A stretch of DNA of 36,266 bases from Stygiobacter sp. (GTDB lineage: Bacteria; Pseudomonadota; Alphaproteobacteria; Rhodospirillales; Magnetospirillaceae), in contig VBWB01000023.1 of NCBI GenBank assembly GCA_006218045.1, forward strand, positions 1 through 36,266, read 5' to 3'. A program made the translations under genes and the position numbers. Below are positions 14,570-23,418 of this stretch, in pieces (position 1 is the stretch's first letter; the number at the start of each line of letters is the position of its first letter). The notes under the pieces were generated by a model that was not told the DNA's origin, searched no databases, and saw nothing but the letters and a program-made list of their open reading frames with translations.

Positions 14570-16858
14570 CTATCCCCGCTGATGGGCTGCCATCTGGGCG
14601 TCGACGGCGGCCAGGGCGGTCATGTTGACGATGTTCCGCACGGTCGCCGAAGGCGTCAGAATATGGGCCGGCAAAGCGGCGCCCATCAGGATGGGGCCGA
14701 CCGACAGGCCTTCCCCCAGAACCTTCAAGAGGTTGAACGAAATGTTCGCCGCGTCCAGGTTGGGCATAATCAACAGATTCGCCTGCCCCTTCAAGCGCGA
14801 GTTGGGGAAAATGCGCGAGCGGATGCCTTCTTCCAACGCCGCATCGGCATGCATTTCGCCTTCGGCCTCCAGATAGGGGGCGCGTTCGTGCAACAGGGCG
14901 ATGGCGGCGCGCATCTTCTGGGCCGAGGCGGTGTCGCGGGCGCCGAAATTGGAATGCGACAGGAACCCCACCTTGGGCTCGATGCCGAAGCGGCGCACTT
15001 CCTCGGCCGCCAGCAAGGTGTTGGCGACGATCTGTTCCGGCGTCGGGTCGGCGGTCACATAGGTGTCGCAGATGAAGAAGGTGCCTTGGGGCATGATCAG
15101 CAGATTCATGGCCGCCGGCATGCTGACGGTCTCGCGCACGCCGATGACGTCGACGATGTGTTCCAGGTGCTTGTCATAGCGACCGATGGTGCCGCAGATC
15201 ATGGAATCGGCTTCGCGTCGGCGCACCATCAGGGTGCCGATCACCGTGTTGCGGGTGCGCACCACCGTGCGGGCGTAATCGGGGCTGACCCCCTTGCGCT
15301 CCAGCAACGTATGATAATTGCGCCAATAATCGTTATAGCGCGGATCGTCCTGGGGATCGCACAGCTCGAAATCCTCGTCGATGGTCAGGCGCAGATCCAG
15401 ATCCTTGATGCGCTTGACCACCACGTCGCGGCGACCGATGAGGATGGGAAAGGCGACGCCTTCATCCACCACCGCCTGCACCGCCAGCAGCACCCGGCGA
15501 CCCTCGCCCTCGCAATAGACGACGCGGCGCACGTCCTGCTTGGCGCGGTCGAACACCGGCTTCATCACCAGACCGGAACGGAACACCCATTGCGACAGCC
15601 GCTCGAGATAGGCCTGGAAGTCGATGATGGGCCGCCGTGCCACGCCCGAACTCATGGCGGCACGGGCCACCGCCGGCGCGAGCTTGAGGATCAGGCGCGA
15701 ATCGAACGGCTTGGGGATCAGATATTCCGGGCCGAACGACAGACGCTGCTCGCCATAGGCGGCGCGCACGCGCTCGTCCGATTCGGCCATGGCCAGTTCC
15801 GCCAGGGCATAGGTGGCGGCCAGCTTCATTTCCTCGTTGATCTGGGTGGCGCCGACGTCGAGGGCGCCCCGGAAGATATAGGGGAAGACCAGGACGTTGT
15901 TGACCTGATTGGGATAATCCGAGCGCCCGGTGGCGATGATGGCATCCTTGCGCGCCGCCTTGACCTCGTCGGGCAGGATTTCCGGGGTCGGATTGGCCAG
16001 GGCGAAGACGATGGGCTGGTCGGCCATCTTGGCCACCATGTCGCCGGTCAGCACCCGCGGTGCCGACAGGCCCAAAAAGATATCGGCGCCGCCGATGACG
16101 TCGTCGAGGGTGCGGGAATCGGTTTCCTGGGCGAAGATTTCCTTGTAGGGGTCCATCAATTCGTTGCGGCCCTTGTAGACCACGCCCTTGATGTCGGTGA
16201 CCCAGATGTTCTCGCGCTTGACGCCCAGGGATACCAGCAGGTTCAGACAGGCCAGGGCAGCGGCGCCGGCGCCCGAGGCGACCAGACGGACCTTGCCGAT
16301 ATCCTTGCCGACGATGCGAAGCGCGTTGACCATGGCGGCGCCGACGACGATGGCGGTGCCGTGCTGATCGTCATGCATGACCGGAATGGACATGCGTTCC
16401 TTCAGCTTGCGCTCGACCTCGAAGCATTCCGGCGCCTTGATGTCTTCCAGATTGATGGCGCCGAAGGTGGGTTCCATCGAAGCGATGATGTCGACCAGTT
16501 TGTCGGCGTCGTTCTCGGCGATTTCCATGTCGAAGACATCGATGCCGGCGAACTTCTTGAACAGGACGCCCTTGCCTTCCATCACCGGCTTGGCCGCCAG
16601 CGGGCCGATATTGCCCAGGCCGAGGACGGCGGTGCCGTTGGTGACCACCGCCACCAGATTGCCGCGCGCGGTCATCTCGGAGACCGTTTCGGGGTCGCGC
16701 ACGATTTCTTCGCAGGCGGCGGCGACGCCGGGGGAATACGCAAGCGCCAGATCACGCTGGTTGCCCAAGGGCTTGGTGGGGGTGACGCTGATCTTCCCGG
16801 GGGTGGGAAGGCGGTGATATTCCAGCGCGCTGTCGCGCAATTCGTCCGACATGCTCAT
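14570..16858 (-). CDS. maeB: NADP-dependent malic enzyme fused to a phosphotransacetylase-like domain
   Basis: MaeB decarboxylates malate to pyruvate with NADP. The 762-residue protein starts with the malic enzyme part: [56 protein letters not shown] and the nucleotide-binding [19 protein letters not shown], ending near residue 410. The C-terminal third (about 430-755) is a phosphotransacetylase-like domain ([55 protein letters not shown]), regulatory rather than catalytic in characterised MaeB proteins. ATG codons lie at 16858 and 16852; 16858 has GAGGG about nine bases upstream. It precedes mgtE in the same transcript, a plausible link because malic enzyme needs Mg2+. Confidence 0.95.
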   Translation of the reverse strand: MSMSDELRDSALEYHRLPTPGKISVTPTKPLGNQRDLALAYSPGVAAACEEIVRDPETVSEMTARGNLVAVVTNGTAVLGLGNIGPLAAKPVMEGKGVLFKKFAGIDVFDMEIAENDADKLVDIIASMEPTFGAINLEDIKAPECFEVERKLKERMSIPVMHDDQHGTAIVVGAAMVNALRIVGKDIGKVRLVASGAGAAALACLNLLVSLGVKRENIWVTDIKGVVYKGRNELMDPYKEIFAQETDSRTLDDVIGGADIFLGLSAPRVLTGDMVAKMADQPIVFALANPTPEILPDEVKAARKDAIIATGRSDYPNQVNNVLVFPYIFRGALDVGATQINEEMKLAATYALAELAMAESDERVRAAYGEQRLSFGPEYLIPKPFDSRLILKLAPAVARAAMSSGVARRPIIDFQAYLERLSQWVFRSGLVMKPVFDRAKQDVRRVVYCEGEGRRVLLAVQAVVDEGVAFPILIGRRDVVVKRIKDLDLRLTIDEDFELCDPQDDPRYNDYWRNYHTLLERKGVSPDYARTVVRTRNTVIGTLMVRRREADSMICGTIGRYDKHLEHIVDVIGVRETVSMPAAMNLLIMPQGTFFICDTYVTADPTPEQIVANTLLAAEEVRRFGIEPKVGFLSHSNFGARDTASAQKMRAAIALLHERAPYLEAEGEMHADAALEEGIRSRIFPNSRLKGQANLLIMPNLDAANISFNLLKVLGEGLSVGPILMGAALPAHILTPSATVRNIVNMTALAAVDAQMAAHQRG

Positions 16859-16877
16859 AACAAGACGCCCTCGGGTA

Positions 16878-16906
16878 ATATTATTGCTCACGCTTTTGCC
16901 CGCCAA
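16878..16906 (-). promoter_or_regulatory. Predicted maeB-mgtE promoter
   Basis: On the minus strand TTGGCG (16901-16906) and TAATAT (16878-16883) are separated by exactly 17 bases, and the -10 box is five of six to consensus. The -10 box lies 19 bases upstream of the maeB ATG, giving a short leader that contains the GAGGG ribosome site. This is the best-looking sigma-70 promoter in the window. Confidence 0.55.
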
Positions 16907-17021
16907 TGGCGGAATTCATCGCATACGCCCTTCCCGGCTAAACGACAAGCCCGAGACGGCGATTTGTCACGTAATTTTCGGAAATCCGAATGCTGATTTG
17001 CTCATGGTGCGCCCAATTCGC

Positions 17022-18380
17022 TCATGTCGCACAGCGAACCACATTGCGGCCGCTGTGCTTGGCCCGATACATGGCCTGATCGGCGCGCCGCATCAGATCG
17101 GTCAGGGTCTCGCCCGGCAACAGGGCGGCAACCCCCAGACTGATGGTCAGATGCATGGCCGTCACCCCTTCGGTGGACAAGGGCGTGGCGGCGATGGCGG
17201 CGCGTATGCGCTCGGCCACGCCTTCGGCCTGGGGCACCGGGGTTTCCGGCAACAGGGCGACGAATTCCTCGCCGCCGATGCGGGCCGACAGATCGACGTC
17301 GCGCAACTGGTCGCGCCAGATGACCGCCACATGCCTGAGCGCCAGATCGCCGACATCGTGGCCCCAGCCGTCATTGACCGCCTTGAAATGATCGACGTCG
17401 CCGACGATCAGGGTCAGGGCCACGTCGTAACGCTGGGCCCGGCGGATTTCCTCTTCCGCCCGCTCGGCGAAGCGGCGGCGGTTGGTCAACCCGGTCAGCG
17501 GATCGGTGGAGGCCATCACCTCGAGCTCGGCATTGCGCCGCTCCACCGTGGCGATCAGATCCACCAGGGTGTCGGACATCTGGGTGATTTCGTCATTGCC
17601 TTCGCGCGGCACCATGACGGCGCCGCCGTGCCAATTGAGCATGGCGGCGCGCAAGGCCAGGATACGGTCGACCACGTGGCGGCGCAGCCCCCAATACATC
17701 CAGATCACCGCCGCCATGGCGGCCAGGGCGCAGGCGCCGACCACCGCCACCGCCTTCAGCGCCGTCCGGCCCGACATTTCGCGCTGGTCGTCGAAATGGC
17801 GCCCGGCCTCGGCGGCCAGGGCGGTGACGAAACCGGCCAGTTCGGAAGACAGATCCTGCTGGCGCAGGATCAGGTTGCGGCGGCGTTGCTCCAGTTCCTC
17901 CAGCCGCTCCTGTACCGCCGGATTCTTGACCGCCATGGCCCTCAGGGTGATCTCTTCCTGGGCAATGGCGGAAATGGCCACCGCACCATCCATCAGGCCG
18001 TCACGCAGACGACGGATGGCGGCCACCGAAGCGGAATCGACCCCGCTCTCGACCATCTGGGCGATACGCTCTTCCATGGACAGATGCCGTTCGGCCAGAC
18101 GATCCAGCAGACTGCGCCGCTCGCCCTGGCTGCTGGCGGTGGACATGCGCACCGACAGCGCCGCCGCCGCATTGGCGTCCATGGAGAGGTGCACCGCCAG
18201 ACGGAAGCGCGGCACATGCATGTCGGCCAGGATACTGTTGTCCGTCCGCGCCTGCAACAACGCCAGAATCGAGGCGCCCGCCACCACCACCATCAGCACC
18301 AGCACCACGGTGGCGCGGGCGACCAGATAGCGAAAAATGCTTGATGGCATTTCATCGGGCTGCGGGATCAGTCTCGGCAT
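17022..18380 (-). CDS. Membrane diguanylate cyclase (GGDEF domain)
   Basis: 452 residues. A membrane helix at about 18-42, a mostly helical periplasmic region of about 180 residues (four-helix-type sensor, rich in Arg/Glu/Leu), a second helix near 230-250 (AVVGACALAAMAAVIWMYWGL), a HAMP-like linker, then a complete GGDEF domain starting STDPLTGLTNRRRF. The active-site loop is GGEEF (369-373), and the RxxD inhibitory site is present as RDVD (360-363) five residues before it, so an active, product-inhibited cyclase is expected. The ATG at 18378-18380 has GGAGAG just upstream. It is divergent, 57 bases away, from an AapJ-like binding protein that might share its control or supply its ligand. Confidence 0.93.
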   Translation of the reverse strand: MPRLIPQPDEMPSSIFRYLVARATVVLVLMVVVAGASILALLQARTDNSILADMHVPRFRLAVHLSMDANAAAALSVRMSTASSQGERRSLLDRLAERHLSMEERIAQMVESGVDSASVAAIRRLRDGLMDGAVAISAIAQEEITLRAMAVKNPAVQERLEELEQRRRNLILRQQDLSSELAGFVTALAAEAGRHFDDQREMSGRTALKAVAVVGACALAAMAAVIWMYWGLRRHVVDRILALRAAMLNWHGGAVMVPREGNDEITQMSDTLVDLIATVERRNAELEVMASTDPLTGLTNRRRFAERAEEEIRRAQRYDVALTLIVGDVDHFKAVNDGWGHDVGDLALRHVAVIWRDQLRDVDLSARIGGEEFVALLPETPVPQAEGVAERIRAAIAATPLSTEGVTAMHLTISLGVAALLPGETLTDLMRRADQAMYRAKHSGRNVVRCAT

Positions 18381-18437
18381 TGTCTCTCCATCATGCCTTA
18401 CCCTAGTATGTGGGCGGCAATAGGGAAAGAGGCTGCG

Positions 18438-19433
18438 ATGCTTTACCGTGCTTTGGCCAGTGTGGCCCTGACGCTTTTCGCCCTGTCCCTCCCGGCCCAG
18501 GCCGGTCAGGTGCTCGATCGGGTGCTGACCCGCGGCAAGGTGGTGTGCGGTGTCGACCAGACCCCGGGATTCGGCGGCTTCGATGAGCGCGGCATGCCGG
18601 CGGGGCTGGAGGTGGATCTGTGCCGGGCCATCGCCGCCGCCGTCCTGAAAAACCCCCAGGCCATCCAGGTGCAGCGGGTCACCACCAAATACAAGTTCCA
18701 CGCCCTGGCCGAGGGCGAGTTGGACGTGGCCTTCGGCATGACCACCTGGACCTTCGACCGTGACACCTCCATGATGGCCAGCTTTCCCGTCATCACCTTC
18801 TATGATGGCCAGGGATTCATGAAATGGGCCGACCTCGCCGATCCATGGGCAGGGTCCTCGACCATCTGCGTGCAAAGCGGCACCACCTCGGCCAACAATC
18901 TGGCGGAATACCTGACCCGGCGCAAAAGCGCCGCCAAGGTGCTGGCCCTGTCGTCGAGCGAGGAAAAATTCAGCGCCTTCGCCGAGCGCCGTTGCGGCAC
19001 CGTCACCGGCGACAGCACCGAACTGGCGGCACAGAAAAGCCGCCGCGCCGCCATGCAGCCATCCTGGGTCTTGCTCGACACCATCATCTCGCGTGAGCCC
19101 TTGGGGCCGGCGATCACCAACACCGACCCCGAGTGGTTTTCCATCGTCCGCTGGTCCATGCTGGTCCCGATCATCGCCGAGGCCCGCGGCCTGGGGCGAT
19201 ACAACCTTGAAAGCGTGCCCGCCGCCGATACCGAACTGCGCCGCCTGCTGGGCGAGGAAGCCGGCTTCGGCGCCAATCTGCACCTGGACCAGGCCTGGGC
19301 CAGACGAATCATCGCCAGCGTCGGCAATTACGGCGAAATCTTCGCCCGCAACCTTGCCCCCTTGAGCATCGTCCGCGGCCAGAACGCATTGTGGAGCGAA
19401 GGCGGATTGCTGTATGCCCCGCCGCTGCGCTGA
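18438..19433 (+). CDS. Periplasmic amino-acid-binding protein, AapJ-like, without transporter genes
   Basis: 331 residues with a signal peptide ending AQA at residue 22. The mature protein starts QVLDRVLTRGKVVCGVDQTPGF and continues GFDERGMPAGLEVDLCRAIAAAV, with YKFHALAEGELDVAFGMTTWTFDRDTS; this is the pattern of AapJ, the binding protein of general L-amino-acid ABC transporters, including its four cysteines (near C37 and in DLCRA, TICVQ, ERRCGT). No permease or ATPase gene follows; the next gene is fliF. It may therefore act as a sensor or scavenging partner rather than a transport subunit. The start ATG has GAGG five bases upstream. Divergent from the GGDEF gene. Confidence 0.88.
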   Translation: MLYRALASVALTLFALSLPAQAGQVLDRVLTRGKVVCGVDQTPGFGGFDERGMPAGLEVDLCRAIAAAVLKNPQAIQVQRVTTKYKFHALAEGELDVAFGMTTWTFDRDTSMMASFPVITFYDGQGFMKWADLADPWAGSSTICVQSGTTSANNLAEYLTRRKSAAKVLALSSSEEKFSAFAERRCGTVTGDSTELAAQKSRRAAMQPSWVLLDTIISREPLGPAITNTDPEWFSIVRWSMLVPIIAEARGLGRYNLESVPAADTELRRLLGEEAGFGANLHLDQAWARRIIASVGNYGEIFARNLAPLSIVRGQNALWSEGGLLYAPPLR

Positions 19434-19537
19434 GTTTTGGGCTGAGGCCGGATTGTTTGGCTATGCGCGAAGCGCGGCCCGTGGACGGGCCCGCTCAGCC
19501 GCGCGGGCTTCGTGGGCCGAAGGCCGGCCCAACCATC

Positions 19538-19573
19538 ACCCGGCAAAGTTTGCCGGGTATTAACCTTCCTTAA
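19538..19573 (+). promoter_or_regulatory. Perfect hairpin and CtrA-like TTAA pair upstream of fliF
   Basis: A 10-bp perfect inverted repeat with a one-base centre (ACCCGGCAAA-G-TTTGCCGGGT, 19538-19558) is followed directly by TTAACC-TTCC-TTAA (19560-19573). The latter resembles the CtrA box TTAA-N7-TTAA but with a six-base spacer. CtrA controls motility genes in Magnetospirillum and other alphaproteobacteria, so a CtrA box ahead of a class II flagellar operon would fit. The hairpin could also terminate the preceding binding-protein transcript, although its T-tract is poor. No convincing -24/-12 promoter was found here. Confidence 0.4.
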
Positions 19574-19645
19574 AAGCTTGCTGGCCTAATCTGCAACACA
19601 TGGGCTTTGTGCCCACCGTGTCCGCCGGCTTGGGATGGTAACGAC

Positions 19646-21307
19646 GTGAACGCCTTTATGCAGATGATGCGTGGCCTTGGCCCCATGCGCTTGGCGGCGA
19701 TCGCCGGCGTCGGCGTGTCGATCCTGGGTTTTTTCATCTATCTGATGAGCCGCGTCGCCGCGCCGCAGATGGAATTGCTGTATGGCGAACTCGAGATGGG
19801 CGATTCCAAGGCCATCGTCGAGAAGCTGGCCGCCGACAAGGTGCCGTTCGAGGTCAGGAAGGACGGCACCGAAGTCTGGGTGCCCAAGGACCGCAAAAAC
19901 GAACTGCGCGTGCGCATGGCCGAACAGGCCATGCCGTCGGTGGGCCGCGTCGCCGGCTATGAACTGTTCGACAAGCAAGACGCCCTGTCGTCGACCAGCT
20001 TTCAGCAGAACATCAATTACGTCCGCGCCCTCGAAGGCGAACTCAGCCGCACCATCCGCGCCATCGACAAGGTCAAGGTCGCCCGCGTCCATCTGGTGCT
20101 GCCCAAGCGCGAGGCCTTCGCCCGCGAAGCCAACGAGCCCAGCGCCTCGGTCATTTTGAAGATGCAAGGTGCCGCCCGCCTGGACAAGGCCCAGGTCACC
20201 GCCATCCAGCACCTGATCGCGGCGGCGGTGCCCAAGATGAAGCCCAACCGCATCTCCATCGTCGACGACAAGGGAACGCTGCTGGCCAAGGGCTATGACA
20301 ACGACCAGGAAGTCGCCTCCGAAAACGCCGAAGCCCTGAAGATGAGCACCGAGAACCGGCTGGCCCGCACGGTGGAAAGCATGCTGGAACGTTCGCTCGG
20401 GCCGGGCCGCGTGCGCGCCGAAGTGTCGGTGGAAATGGATCTGTCGCGCGCCGTCACCACCGAGGAGACCTACGACCCGGAAAGCCAGGTGGTGCGCAGC
20501 CAGGTCACCGTCAACGAGAACGAGGAAAACCAGGACGGCGACACCCCCAACGTTTCCGTCACCAACAACCTGCCCGACCCCAATGCCAGCGCCGCCTCGG
20601 GCAACAAATCGTCGTCCAAGGCGGCCAAGACCCAGGAAACCGTCAATTACGAGATTTCCAAGAAGGTCAAGAACACCGTGCGCGAGATGGGCGAGGTCCG
20701 CCGCATCACCGCCGCCGTGCTGGTCGACGGCGTCTATGACGTCGCCGCCGACGGCAAGAAGACCTATCGCGACCGCAGCCCCGAGGAAACCGCCAAGCTG
20801 GAGGAACTGGTCAGGAACGCCATCGGCTTCGACCGTTCGCGTCAGGATCAGGTCAAGGTGGTGTCCATGCAATTCGCCGGCGGCGAGGAACAATACGCCG
20901 CCGAGGAACCGGGCGAGTTCATCTTCGGCATGCGCCGCGACTTCGTCGAGAAGATCGCCTCGAACCTGGGTCTGTCCATCGTCGCCATCCTGTTCCTGCT
21001 GTTGGTGCTGCGCCCGCTCATCGGTCGCGCCATCGAAAGCATGCAAGGCCAGGTCGGTCCCGACGGGCGTCGCCTGCTGACCGCCGACGGCTCGGGCGTG
21101 CCGCAACTGGCCGGTCCCGGGGCCCCCGCCGTTCCCGCCCCCGCCTTGGGCGGCGAGGAAGAGGTGATCGCCGACGAACTGATCGACATCGACAAGGTGG
21201 AAGGCCGCGTGAAGGCCTCGTCCATAAGGAAAATCGGCGAAATCGTCGACAAGCACCCGGAAGAAGCCCTGTCCATCATCCGCAACTGGCTTTACCAGGA
21301 AGCCTGA
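19646..21307 (+). CDS. fliF: Flagellar MS-ring protein FliF
   Basis: FliF forms the MS ring in the inner membrane, on which the flagellar switch and export gate are built. The 553-residue protein has one helix at about 14-34, the YscJ/FliF ring-building domains (MELLYGELEMGDSKAIVEKL; YVRALEGELSRTIRAIDKVKVARVHLVLPKR), a periplasmic C-domain, a second helix at about 441-459 and the cytoplasmic FliG-binding tail (about 515-553, ending IIRNWLYQEA). The GTG at 19646 is preferred because VNAFMQMMRGLGPMRL matches the usual short N-terminus and a GGGATGG lies upstream; in-frame starts further upstream exist. First gene of the flagellar operon. Confidence 0.96.
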   Translation: MNAFMQMMRGLGPMRLAAIAGVGVSILGFFIYLMSRVAAPQMELLYGELEMGDSKAIVEKLAADKVPFEVRKDGTEVWVPKDRKNELRVRMAEQAMPSVGRVAGYELFDKQDALSSTSFQQNINYVRALEGELSRTIRAIDKVKVARVHLVLPKREAFAREANEPSASVILKMQGAARLDKAQVTAIQHLIAAAVPKMKPNRISIVDDKGTLLAKGYDNDQEVASENAEALKMSTENRLARTVESMLERSLGPGRVRAEVSVEMDLSRAVTTEETYDPESQVVRSQVTVNENEENQDGDTPNVSVTNNLPDPNASAASGNKSSSKAAKTQETVNYEISKKVKNTVREMGEVRRITAAVLVDGVYDVAADGKKTYRDRSPEETAKLEELVRNAIGFDRSRQDQVKVVSMQFAGGEEQYAAEEPGEFIFGMRRDFVEKIASNLGLSIVAILFLLLVLRPLIGRAIESMQGQVGPDGRRLLTADGSGVPQLAGPGAPAVPAPALGGEEEVIADELIDIDKVEGRVKASSIRKIGEIVDKHPEEALSIIRNWLYQEA

Positions 21308-21328
21308 GCCGTTTAGGAGCCCGCCGCC

Positions 21329-22348
21329 ATGGCCCGCGTAAAAGAGGATTACCGCTCGCTGAGCGGCCCGCAAAAGGCGGGCATCATGATGCTGTCCTTG
21401 GGCGAGGATCACTCGGTCAAGCTGTTCTCCATGATGGGCGACGACGAGATCAAGGAATTGTCGCAGGTGATGGCGTCCTTGGGCACGGTGTCGTCTTCCA
21501 TCGTCGAACGATTGTTCGTGGAATTCGCCGACCAATTGTCGTCCACCGGCTCGCTGGTCGGCTCGGTCGACACCACCGAACGGCTGCTGATGAAGTCGCT
21601 GCCGAAAGACCGCGTCCAACAGATCCTGGAAGAAATCCGCGGCCCCGCCGGTCGCACCATGTGGGACAAGCTGGGCAACGTCAACGAAGCGGTGCTGGCC
21701 AATTACCTGAAGAACGAATACCCGCAGACCGTGGCGGTGGTGGTGGCCAAGATCAAGCCCGACCATGCCGCCCGCGTCCTCTCGATCCTGCCGGAAAACT
21801 TCGCCATGGAAGTGGTGATGCGCATGCTGCGCATGGAGGCGGTGCAGAAGGAAGTGTTGGACGGCGTCGAAAAGACGCTGCGCACCGAGTTCATGACCAA
21901 CCTCGCCCGCACCCAGCGCCGCGATGCCCACGAAATGATGGCCGACATCTTCAACAACCTCGACCGCAACGCCGAAAACCGCTTCATGTCGGCGTTGGAA
22001 GAACGCAACCGCGAATCGGCGGAAAAGATCAAGGCGCTGATGTTCACCTTCGAGGATCTGGTTCGCCTCGATGCCTCCGGCGTCCAGACCCTGCTGCGGC
22101 AGGTGGAAAAGGACAAGCTGGCCCTGGCGCTCAAGGGCGCTTCCGACGCCATCAAGGATCTGTTCTTCAAGAACATGTCCGAACGCGCCGGCAAGATGCT
22201 GCGCGAGGACATGGAGGCCCAGGGGCCGGTGCGTCTGCGCGACGTCGATCAGGCCCAGTCGCTGATCGTGGTGATGGCGAAGGAATTGGCGGCGTCGGGC
22301 CAGATCGTCATTTCCGAAGGCCGCGAAGAAGACGAGTTGGTGTACTAA
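21329..22348 (+). CDS. fliG: Flagellar motor switch protein FliG
   Basis: FliG couples torque from the stator to the rotor and takes part in switching. The 339-residue protein has the three usual armadillo-like domains: the N-terminal FliF-binding domain ([23 protein letters not shown]), the middle domain with [27 protein letters not shown] (an EHPQ-type motif with Tyr for His), and the C-terminal torque domain with [33 protein letters not shown]. The charged torque-helix residues are present. AGGAG precedes the ATG by about 12 bases, 21 bases after the fliF stop. Confidence 0.97.
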   Translation: MARVKEDYRSLSGPQKAGIMMLSLGEDHSVKLFSMMGDDEIKELSQVMASLGTVSSSIVERLFVEFADQLSSTGSLVGSVDTTERLLMKSLPKDRVQQILEEIRGPAGRTMWDKLGNVNEAVLANYLKNEYPQTVAVVVAKIKPDHAARVLSILPENFAMEVVMRMLRMEAVQKEVLDGVEKTLRTEFMTNLARTQRRDAHEMMADIFNNLDRNAENRFMSALEERNRESAEKIKALMFTFEDLVRLDASGVQTLLRQVEKDKLALALKGASDAIKDLFFKNMSERAGKMLREDMEAQGPVRLRDVDQAQSLIVVMAKELAASGQIVISEGREEDELVY

Positions 22349-22351
22349 CCC

Positions 22352-23047
22352 ATGGTCGATCGCAAATACATGTTCGACCTGGATTTCGGCCGTCCGCCGC
22401 CGGCCCAGACCGCCCATCACCGGGCCGAGGAAGAGGAACCCGAGGACGAGGAAGAGGCCGAGGACGAGGCGGAGCCGCCGCCACCCATGTTCTCGGAAGA
22501 GGATTTGCTGCTGACCCGCGAATCCGCTTTCAACGAGGGCCGCGAAGCCGGGCTGGAAGAGGCGGGCGCCGCCACCGAACGCCTGTTGGCCACCGCCCTG
22601 GCGACGCTGACCCAGCAGATGGACGGGGTGAGCCGCCAGCAGGACGACGCCAACGACGCCAATGCCAGGGCCGCCGTGCGGGTGGCCATGGCGGTATTGA
22701 AGAAAATGCTGCCGGCGGCATGCGAACGCCACGCCTTCGACGAGGTGACCCGGGTGGTGGAGGAAGTGGTCGGCCATGTGCTGGACGAACCGCGCATCAT
22801 CGTCCGCGTCGCCGCCCCCCTGGTGGACGGCGTGCGCACCCAATTGGAGGCGGTGGTCCAGAGCCGCGGCTTCGAGGGCCGGGTGGTGGTGCAGGCCGAT
22901 GATCGCCTGCCCCTGGGCGATTGCCGGGTGGAATGGACCGATGGTGGGGCCGAACGCGACCAGGCCCGGCTGATGGCCGATATTGACGCGGCGGTGGAAC
23001 GCGCCCTGGCGCCACCGGAACGCCGCCAGGAAAGCGATGCGGAATAG
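22352..23047 (+). CDS. fliH: Flagellar export ATPase regulator FliH
   Basis: FliH binds and restrains the export ATPase FliI and links it to the C ring. The 231-residue protein has a variable N-terminus with a strongly acidic run (Glu/Asp/Pro, about residues 24-44), then SEEDLLLTRESAFNEGREAGLEE, a coiled-coil centre (about 60-125) and a C-terminal V-ATPase-subunit-E-like domain with DEPRIIVRVAAPLVDGVRTQLE and LPLGDCRVEWTDGGAERD. It starts three bases after the fliG stop. Assignment is by domain pattern and by position between fliG and fliN; the cognate ATPase fliI is not in the window. Confidence 0.88.
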   Translation: MVDRKYMFDLDFGRPPPAQTAHHRAEEEEPEDEEEAEDEAEPPPPMFSEEDLLLTRESAFNEGREAGLEEAGAATERLLATALATLTQQMDGVSRQQDDANDANARAAVRVAMAVLKKMLPAACERHAFDEVTRVVEEVVGHVLDEPRIIVRVAAPLVDGVRTQLEAVVQSRGFEGRVVVQADDRLPLGDCRVEWTDGGAERDQARLMADIDAAVERALAPPERRQESDAE

Positions 23048-23083
23048 ACCGGGCCTTAAGCCTGGTTCTGGAGGACGAATGAT

Positions 23084-23407
23084 ATGGCCGATTTTGAACT
23101 GAACGACTTCATCCCGGAAAACGAAAGCCGGGCCGTGGAATTGGCGGAGGGACCACGCTCGGCCCGTGACCTGGAAGCCGTTTACGACATCCCGGTGCAG
23201 GTGTCCGCCGTCCTCGGCAAGGCCAACATGCAGGTCAACCAATTGCTGAAGCTGGGGCGCGGCGCCGTGGTCGAACTGGACCGCAAGGTGGGTGAGGCCA
23301 TCGACATCTATGTGAACAATCGCTTGGTCGCCCGTGGCGAAGTGGTGGTGGTGGAAGATCGCCTGGGCGTGACCATGACCGAAATCATCAAGACCGAACG
23401 CGGTTAA
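23084..23407 (+). CDS. fliN: Flagellar motor switch protein FliN
   Basis: FliN forms the base of the flagellar C ring with FliM. The 107-residue protein is one SpoA/SURF1-type domain: LEAVYDIPVQVSAVLGKANMQVNQLLKLGRGAVVELDRKVGEAIDIYVNNRLVARGEVVVVEDRLGVTMTEII is the full family pattern (residues about 30-102, given here as key blocks YDIPVQVSAVLG, LLKLGRGAVVEL and VNNRLVARGEVVVVE). GGAGGA precedes the ATG by about eight bases. It lacks any FliM-like extension; fliM itself is elsewhere. Confidence 0.96.
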   Translation: MADFELNDFIPENESRAVELAEGPRSARDLEAVYDIPVQVSAVLGKANMQVNQLLKLGRGAVVELDRKVGEAIDIYVNNRLVARGEVVVVEDRLGVTMTEIIKTERG

Positions 23408-23418
23408 GGGGGCAGGGC

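Noticed and set aside
14549-16996. Open frame of about 800 codons on the plus strand opposite maeB
   Set aside because: Antisense to an intact conserved malic enzyme gene and of shadow-like composition.
16985-17008. Twelve-codon minus-strand reading frame upstream of maeB, considered as a leader peptide
   Set aside because: It lies upstream of the predicted promoter, so it would not be in the maeB leader, and it has no regulatory codon run or attenuator hairpin.
19586-23242. Very long open frame (over 1,200 codons) on the minus strand opposite fliF-fliG-fliH-fliN
   Set aside because: It is antisense to four certain genes; the His/Gln/Gly-rich translation is the usual shadow of GC-rich codon use and matches no family.
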